The position numbers and the translations under genes are program-made. Below, piece after piece: positions 5,683-9,889 of a stretch of 9,889 bases of DNA. Under the pieces are notes generated by a model. The model saw only the letters and a program-made list of their open reading frames with translations, searched no databases and was not told where the DNA came from. This DNA is from DASSHA01 sp035693145 (GTDB lineage Bacteria > Chloroflexota > Limnocylindria > Limnocylindrales > CSP1-4): positions 1 through 9,889 of the forward strand of contig DASSHA010000080.1 of NCBI GenBank assembly GCA_035693145.1, read 5' to 3'. Each line of letters opens with the position of its first letter. Position 1 is the stretch's first letter.

Positions 5683-7086
5683 TCAGTCGGCCCGGATGTT
5701 CTGGTTGAGGCGGAAGAGGTTCGACGGGTCGTAGCGGCGCTTGATCGCGGCGAGGCGACGGTACGTCTCGTCGGGGTACGCCTCGTGGATCCGGGCCTCG
5801 CCCTCGTCGCCGAGGAAGTTCGAGTAGACGCCGTTCGCGACGGGCCGCAGGACGTTCGCCATGCCGGCGATCCAGCCGGCCGCGGCCGCCTCGTCGTCAG
5901 GCCCGTCGAACATCCGGCCGACCATGAACATCAGCCGTCGCTCGCGGTGGGCGAAGGCGGTCGCATTCGCAGGCACCCGCGCCATCGCGCCACCGAGGAC
6001 CCGGAGCTGGAGCATCGACGGCCCGGCCTCGGGCGCGAGCATCCGCTCGACCAGCTCGTTCGCGACCGTCGGCGTGAGGTCGTCCGCGAACGTCGAGTGG
6101 AGCGCCATCGAGTGCGGCTGGGAGCCTTCGGCCGTCAGCTGGTACATGGCGGGATACGGCATCGGGCCAACGATGTCCGCGTACGGCTCCGCAAGGGCGC
6201 GAATCGGCGCCATCGCCCGCTGACCGGCCTCGGGATCGCCCACGTGCACCGGCATGACGACGACCGCCGGGCGGCCGTGGTGCTGCGGCGGCACGAACGG
6301 CGCGGGCGGCAGTGGCATGACGAGGCTGATCGTCGTCAGCTCGTCCGGCGCCGCCTCGGCGGCGGCCACGAGGCCGGTGAGGACATCCGCCGTGAGCGGC
6401 AGCGCGAGCGCGCCACCCGTGACCATGCCGACCTCGTGGAGGCGGAACTGGAAGCGGGTCACGATTCCGAAGTTCCCGCCGCCGCCACGGATCGCCCAGA
6501 AGAGGTCCGGTTGGCGCTCCTCGCTGACCGTCACGACCTCACCGTCGGCCGTGACGAGCTCGGCGGCGATCAGGCTGTCGATCGTCAGGCCGTGCTTGCG
6601 GGCCAGCCAACCGATTCCCCCGCCGAGCGTGATGCCACCGACGCCGACCGACGCCGTGTCGCCGAACGGCACCGCGAGCCCGTGCGCATGGGCCGCGGAC
6701 GTCACGTCGCCGGCGCGCAGGCCGGCCCCGACCCAGGCCGTCCTGGCCGCCGGGTCGATGTGGAGACCGCGCAGCGCTGCGAGGTCGATGAGCAGCCCGC
6801 CGTCGGTCGTCGAGTGGCCGGCCACGCTGTGGCCGCCGCTGCGGACGGCGATCTCGAGGTCGGCATCGCGGCCGAACCGCACGGCGTCGGCGACGTCGCG
6901 GGCATCGACGGGGTTGACGATGAGCGCCGGCCGCCGATCGACGGACCGCTCGAGGACTCCCCGAGCGGCGTCATAGCCGGGGCCGTCCGGACGCACGATC
7001 CGGCCGCGGAACCGGCGCGCGAACATGCGGGCGGCCGCGCCGGCGGGGAGAGAAGGCTGGGGGGCGAGCGTTCGGGCGAGAGCCAT
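5683..7086 (-). CDS. FAD-linked oxidoreductase of the berberine-bridge-enzyme (BBE/GOOX) type
   Basis: This is a 467-residue flavoenzyme with an N-terminal PCMH-type FAD-binding domain (about 50-220), a substrate domain, and a C-terminal BBE motif (RYDPSNLFRLNQNI, near 450-464). His86 in RSGGHSVAGHS is the conserved site of 8-alpha-histidyl FAD attachment. The position of the second (cysteinyl) linkage in bicovalent members, just before SVGVGG, is Thr144, so single covalent attachment is expected. VGVGGITLGGGIGWLARKHG and WAIRGGGGNFGIVT are typical FAD contacts. The family oxidises sugars, alkaloids or antibiotic intermediates with O2; the substrate is unknown here. No secretion signal is visible. 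ATG 7086 is supported by AAGGAGA seven bases upstream. The gene is divergent from the marR-ABC exporter operon across 170 bp, hinting at a shared detoxification role. Confidence 0.93.
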   Translation of the reverse strand: MALARTLAPQPSLPAGAAARMFARRFRGRIVRPDGPGYDAARGVLERSVDRRPALIVNPVDARDVADAVRFGRDADLEIAVRSGGHSVAGHSTTDGGLLIDLAALRGLHIDPAARTAWVGAGLRAGDVTSAAHAHGLAVPFGDTASVGVGGITLGGGIGWLARKHGLTIDSLIAAELVTADGEVVTVSEERQPDLFWAIRGGGGNFGIVTRFQFRLHEVGMVTGGALALPLTADVLTGLVAAAEAAPDELTTISLVMPLPPAPFVPPQHHGRPAVVVMPVHVGDPEAGQRAMAPIRALAEPYADIVGPMPYPAMYQLTAEGSQPHSMALHSTFADDLTPTVANELVERMLAPEAGPSMLQLRVLGGAMARVPANATAFAHRERRLMFMVGRMFDGPDDEAAAAGWIAGMANVLRPVANGVYSNFLGDEGEARIHEAYPDETYRRLAAIKRRYDPSNLFRLNQNIRAD

Positions 7087-7093
7087 CGGTCGG

Positions 7094-7128
7094 TCTCCTT
7101 CGTGCGTACGAGGTCGAGATCGACGGTA
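7094..7128 (-). promoter_or_regulatory. Candidate -10 box and Shine-Dalgarno of the FAD oxidoreductase gene
   Basis: Reading the minus strand, TACCGT (7128 down to 7123) fits a TANNNT -10 box. A leader of about 30 nt would follow, with AAGGAGA at 7100-7094, seven bases before the ATG. The -35 region at 17-18 bp spacing is poor. The Shine-Dalgarno is certain in form; the promoter is tentative. Confidence 0.4.
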
Positions 7129-7162
7129 GGCAGCGGGCGCTCCGGGCTGACCGGGCAGCCGG

Positions 7163-7187
7163 CGACAACGCGCCCACGCGTTCGTCG
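7163..7187. promoter_or_regulatory. Inverted repeat in the divergent region, possible second operator
   Basis: AACGCG-CCCA-CGCGTT (7167-7182) is a perfect 6+6 inverted repeat. CGAC on the left (7163-7166) and GTCG on the right (7184-7187) extend it to ten pairs with one unpaired C at 7183. It lies between the two divergent transcription units, about 35 bp upstream of the candidate -10 box of the oxidoreductase gene. It could be an activator or repressor site; its sequence is unlike the marR-proximal pseudopalindrome. Confidence 0.4.
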
Positions 7188-7220
7188 TGACCGAAGGTCG
7201 ACGGATGACGAGGTTTTCGC

Positions 7221-7250
7221 TTGACGCCCGTCCTATGCCGACCGTAGATT
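7221..7250 (+). promoter_or_regulatory. Promoter of the marR-ABC exporter operon
   Basis: TTGACG (7221-7226) and TAGATT (7245-7250) with an 18-bp spacer match the housekeeping consensus at 5/6 and 4/6 positions. It is the best promoter in the window. The marR ATG begins six bases after the -10 box and has no Shine-Dalgarno, so the mRNA is probably leaderless. Confidence 0.7.
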
Positions 7251-7264
7251 GTCAACATGACATT
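7248..7264. promoter_or_regulatory. Probable MarR operator (17-bp pseudopalindrome)
   Basis: ATTGTCAACATGACATT has half-sites ATTGTCA and (on the other strand) AATGTCA around a 3-base centre, six of seven positions matching. It overlaps the end of the -10 box, the expected transcription start and the marR start codon. The size and position fit autorepression by a MarR dimer. On the minus strand it also contains a perfect TTGACA (7255-7250), but no good -10 box follows at the usual spacing. Confidence 0.6.
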
Positions 7265-7781
7265 GAAGGTCAGCTCGGGATCGAATAGCGCGCTCGATGG
7301 ACGGAAGACGGCGTCGTCTGCCCGGTCGCGGGAGACGGTCACTCGGGAGATCGTCGAGGAGCTGACGGCGTGGAGCCCGATCCAGATGATGGGCGCGTAC
7401 CGCCGGTTGCACCGCGGCGGGCTGAGCCTCGTCCACCTCCACGTGCTCGCGCTGCTCGATGCGGGCGGGCCGCTGTCGATGGGCCGGCTGGCGGACGCGC
7501 TCGACGTCTCGGTCGCGAGCGCGACAGGCATCGTCGGTCGGATGGAGACGAAGGGCCTTGTCAGGCGTCGCCATGACGACGAAGGCGATCGCCGCGTCGT
7601 CCTCGTCGAGGCGACCGAGGCGGCCCACGACGTCTTTCGCGAGATCGACGATCGCCGCCGGGAAGGGCTGACGCAGGTGCTCGAGCACCTCGGCGACGAT
7701 GACCTCGCGGCGCTGCTGGCCGGTCATCGCGCGCTTCGAGCCGCCCGGGCTGCATACGCCTCGCAGCGGCCGCTCGAATGA
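7257..7781 (+). CDS. MarR-family transcriptional regulator
   Basis: This 174-residue DNA-binding protein is probably a homodimeric repressor released by a small ligand. A winged helix-turn-helix spans about residues 56-120: LSLVHLHVLALL, SMGRLADALDVS, a recognition helix ASATGIVGRMETKGLV (87-102), and a wing RRRHDDEGDRRVVLVEAT with the family DRR motif (111-113). Flanking helices (about 27-55 and 122-170) form the dimerisation region. The first 25 residues are Ser/Arg-rich and probably disordered; no in-frame ATG follows until Met44, and the promoter geometry supports ATG 7257. The stop overlaps the next start as ATGA, tying its translation to the exporter. No cysteine is present, so thiol-based redox sensing (OhrR type) is unlikely. 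Confidence 0.93.
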   Translation: MTLKVSSGSNSALDGRKTASSARSRETVTREIVEELTAWSPIQMMGAYRRLHRGGLSLVHLHVLALLDAGGPLSMGRLADALDVSVASATGIVGRMETKGLVRRRHDDEGDRRVVLVEATEAAHDVFREIDDRRREGLTQVLEHLGDDDLAALLAGHRALRAARAAYASQRPLE

Positions 7782-9517
7782 TCCGCCTCCTCCGACGTTA
7801 CCTGCGCCCGTACACGGGTCAGCTCCTGCTCGTCCTCGCGCTGCTCCTCGTCGGCGCGATCGGCAACCTCTACCTGCCCGACCTGAACGCCGACATCATC
7901 AACTTCGGGATCGCCCGCGGCGACAACGACTACATCCTCCGTACCGGCGCCGTGATGCTCGGCGTCACGCTCCTCCTCGGCGCGGCGGCGGTCGTCGCGG
8001 TCTACTTCGGCGCCCGAACCGCGATGGGCTTCGGGCGCGACGTCCGCGCCGGGATCTTCTCGACCGTCGAGACGTTCTCGCAGGTCGAGGTCAACCACTT
8101 CGGCCCGGCGTCGCTCATCACCCGCAACACGAACGACGTGCAGCAGGTTCAGATGGTCGTGTTCATGGGCCTGACCGTCATGGTCTCGGCGCCGATCCTC
8201 ATCGTCGGCGGGATCATCATGGCGCTGCGCCAGGACGTCCCCCTGTCGGGCCTCCTCGTCGTCGTCCTGCCGCTCATGGCCGTGTTCATCGCACTCATCA
8301 TGTCGCGCGCGATCCCGCTGTTCCGGGCGATGCAGGCGAAGCTCGACCGGATCAACCAGCTCATGCGCGAGACCCTGAGCGGCGTCCGGGTCATTCGCGC
8401 CTTCGTCCGAACGGCGCACGAGGAGGAGCGATTCGACGACGCGAACACTGACCTGTTCGGGACGACCCTCCGAGTCAACCGGCTGTTCGCGGTCACGTTC
8501 CCGATCATGAGCCTGATCTTCAACCTGTCCGCTGTCGCCGTCATGTGGTTCGGCGCCATCCGCGTCGACCAGGGCGCGCTGCCGATCGGCAACCTGACCG
8601 CCTTCCTCCAGTACCTCATGCAGATCCTGTTCGCCGTCCTCACGGCCGTCTTCATGTTCGTGCTCATCCCGCGCGCCGCGGTCTCCGCGGCACGAATCAA
8701 CGAGGTCCTCGAGACGGAACCAACCGTCCGCGATCCCGAGCGCCCGGTGGCGCTCCCGCCGCGCGAGCGTCGCGGCCGGGTCGAGTTCCGCGACGTCGAG
8801 TTCCGCTACCCGGGCGCCGAGCAGCCGGTCCTGACCGGGATCTCCTTCGAGGCGGGCCCCGGCGAGACGACCGCAATCGTCGGCAGCACGGGCAGCGGCA
8901 AGTCGACGCTCGTCAACCTCATTCCGCGCTTCTATGACGTGACCGGCGGCGTCGTTCTCGTCGACGGCGTCGACGTCCGCGAGATGCGCCGCGAGGACCT
9001 CTGGGCGGAGATCGGGTTCGTCCCCCAGCGAGCGTTTCTGTTCAGCGGAACCGTCGGCAGCAACGTCCGGTTCGGCGACGCCGACGCGAGCGACGAGGAC
9101 GTCTGGCGCGCGCTGGAGATCGCCCAGGGCCGCGACTTCGTCGCCCAGATGCCGGAGCAGCTCGACGCGCCGATCAGCCAGGGCGGGACGAACGTGTCGG
9201 GCGGGCAGCGCCAGCGGCTCGCCATCGCGCGGGCGATCGTCAAACGAGCGCCCGTCGTCGTCTTCGACGACAGCTTCTCGGCGCTCGACTTCGCCACCGA
9301 CGCGCGCCTTCGGGCGGCGCTCGATCGCGAGCTGACGGACGCGACGGTGATCATCGTCGCCCAGCGGGTCGGCACGATCATGAACGCCGACCGGATCGTC
9401 GTCCTCGACGCCGGACGGGTCGTCGGCGTCGGCACGCATGCCGACCTGCTCGCGTCGAACGAGACGTACCGCGAGATCGTCTACTCTCAGCTCACCGCGG
9501 CCGAGGCCGTCGCGTGA
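7778..9517 (+). CDS. ABC exporter half-transporter with degenerate ATPase site (heterodimer subunit 1)
   Basis: This 579-residue multidrug-type ABC exporter (type IV fold) has six membrane helices in about residues 14-300 and a C-terminal ATPase domain (about 335-575). Motifs: Walker A GSTGSGKST (369-377), Q-loop Gln417, signature VSGGQ (473-477), Walker B ending at Asp497, D-loop SALD (501-504). The catalytic position after Walker B is Asp498 instead of Glu, and the switch His is Gln529 (VAQRVGTI). Both changes mark the degenerate subunit of heterodimeric exporters such as TM287/288 and LmrCD. The partner follows at once by a GTGA overlap. The subunit should sit in the cytoplasmic membrane and export lipophilic compounds using ATP; the ligand is unknown. 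Its ATG overlaps the marR stop (ATGA) without a strong Shine-Dalgarno, implying translational coupling. Confidence 0.95.
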   Translation: MIRLLRRYLRPYTGQLLLVLALLLVGAIGNLYLPDLNADIINFGIARGDNDYILRTGAVMLGVTLLLGAAAVVAVYFGARTAMGFGRDVRAGIFSTVETFSQVEVNHFGPASLITRNTNDVQQVQMVVFMGLTVMVSAPILIVGGIIMALRQDVPLSGLLVVVLPLMAVFIALIMSRAIPLFRAMQAKLDRINQLMRETLSGVRVIRAFVRTAHEEERFDDANTDLFGTTLRVNRLFAVTFPIMSLIFNLSAVAVMWFGAIRVDQGALPIGNLTAFLQYLMQILFAVLTAVFMFVLIPRAAVSAARINEVLETEPTVRDPERPVALPPRERRGRVEFRDVEFRYPGAEQPVLTGISFEAGPGETTAIVGSTGSGKSTLVNLIPRFYDVTGGVVLVDGVDVREMRREDLWAEIGFVPQRAFLFSGTVGSNVRFGDADASDEDVWRALEIAQGRDFVAQMPEQLDAPISQGGTNVSGGQRQRLAIARAIVKRAPVVVFDDSFSALDFATDARLRAALDRELTDATVIIVAQRVGTIMNADRIVVLDAGRVVGVGTHADLLASNETYREIVYSQLTAAEAVA

Positions 9518-9889
9518 CGGCGCAACGCGCTCCCGGCGGAGCTGGCGGGCCCGGCGGCCGTCCGCGTGGTGGGGGCGGCATGTTCGGGATGGGCATGGGC
9601 ATGCCGCCGTCGAAGCCAACGAACTTCCGCGGCTCGCTGCGGCGTCTGTTCGCCCAGCTCGGTCCGGAGGCGCCACGCATCGGGCTCGTCGTCGCGTTCG
9701 CCGTCGTGAGCGTGGTGCTCGCAATCGTCGGCCCCAAGATCCTGGGCGACGCGACGAACATCATCTTCCAGGGCGCGATCAGCCAGCAGCTTCCGGCCGG
9801 CGTCACCCAGGACCAGGTCGTCGCCGGCCTCCGCGCCCAGGGCCAGGGCCAGCTCGCCGACATGATGTCTGGCATGCACCTCACGCCCG
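9514..9889 (+). CDS. ABC exporter half-transporter, subunit 2 (3' end outside window)
   Basis: Only the first 125 codons are visible. A GTG at 9514 overlaps the upstream stop as GTGA, with GAGG seven bases before it. The N-terminus is Gly/Pro/Met-rich (residues 2-30), as is common in this subunit family. A conserved FRGSLRRLF segment follows, then a first membrane helix (IGLVVAFAVVSVVLAIVG) and GPKILGDATNIIFQGAI. The next stretch, QLPAGVTQDQVVAGLRAQGQGQLADMM, is the soluble insert often present between helices 1 and 2. ATG 9580, preceded by a G-rich run, is an alternative start that would remove the Gly-rich head. The ATPase domain is not visible; from its partner's degeneracy it is expected to carry the consensus catalytic Glu and His. 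Confidence 0.9.
   Translation, partial: MTAQRAPGGAGGPGGRPRGGGGMFGMGMGMPPSKPTNFRGSLRRLFAQLGPEAPRIGLVVAFAVVSVVLAIVGPKILGDATNIIFQGAISQQLPAGVTQDQVVAGLRAQGQGQLADMMSGMHLTP

Noticed and set aside
5785..7224. A 479-codon open frame on the plus strand
   Set aside because: It runs antisense through the FAD oxidoreductase gene and its upstream region, with Arg/Asp/His-rich composition and no recognisable domain.
7724..9724. A 666-codon open frame on the minus strand
   Set aside because: It is antisense to the marR end, the ABC half-transporter and the next gene, all of which have unmistakable motifs. Its predicted protein is Arg/Asp/Glu/His-rich low-complexity sequence typical of antisense frames in GC-rich DNA.

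Overview
The window is a compact, very GC-rich (roughly 70% by eye) bacterial chromosome segment with strong G/C bias at third codon positions. It holds eight protein-coding genes, two of them cut by the window edges. No RNA gene, CRISPR array, transposase or phage gene is visible. The base composition, the mixture of leaderless and Shine-Dalgarno-led genes with TANNNT-type -10 boxes, and the gene flavours (saccharopine-dehydrogenase-like protein, solitary TfoX-N protein, His-linked FAD oxidase, paired ABC exporter) suggest a soil or freshwater Chloroflexota or Actinomycetota lineage. The sequence alone does not settle which.

Layout. (1) 2-1489 (+): the C-terminal third of cobalamin-dependent methionine synthase MetH, starting inside the B12 domain just after the DxHxxG motif and ending in an unusual Pro/Ala/Ser/Thr tail. 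(2) 1490-1906: a 417-bp gene-free region with a perfect 34-bp direct repeat at each end and a run of GATC sites between. (3) 1907-2803 (+): a secreted chymotrypsin-fold (S1) serine protease. (4) 2837-4045 (-): a saccharopine-dehydrogenase-family NAD(P)-dependent protein, convergent with the protease; a perfect 10-bp-stem hairpin fills the 33-bp gap between the two stop codons. (5) 4100-4450 and 4390-5673 (+): a TfoX N-terminal-domain protein overlapping an MFS transporter, divergent from gene 4 across 54 bp. (6) 5683-7086 (-): a BBE-type FAD-linked oxidoreductase, convergent with the MFS gene. (7) 7257-7781, 7778-9517 and 9514-beyond the end (+): a MarR regulator and two ABC exporter half-transporters, linked by ATGA and GTGA stop/start overlaps.

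The most system-like part is 5683-9889. A MarR repressor gene leads an operon for a heterodimeric multidrug-type ABC exporter. The first half-transporter has a degenerate catalytic site (Asp for the catalytic Glu, Gln for the switch His). A covalent-flavin oxidoreductase is transcribed divergently. The 170-bp divergent region has a good promoter (TTGACG-N18-TAGATT) whose -10 end and the marR start codon lie in a 17-bp pseudopalindrome typical of a MarR operator, plus a second 16-bp perfect inverted repeat. The simplest reading is a ligand-responsive efflux and detoxification island with autoregulation; whether the oxidoreductase belongs to the regulon is inference.

Three genes (2837-4045, 4100-4450, 7257-7781) have a TANNNT box only 6-8 nt before the start codon and no Shine-Dalgarno sequence, which suggests leaderless mRNAs. 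The protease and oxidoreductase genes have clear Shine-Dalgarno sequences.
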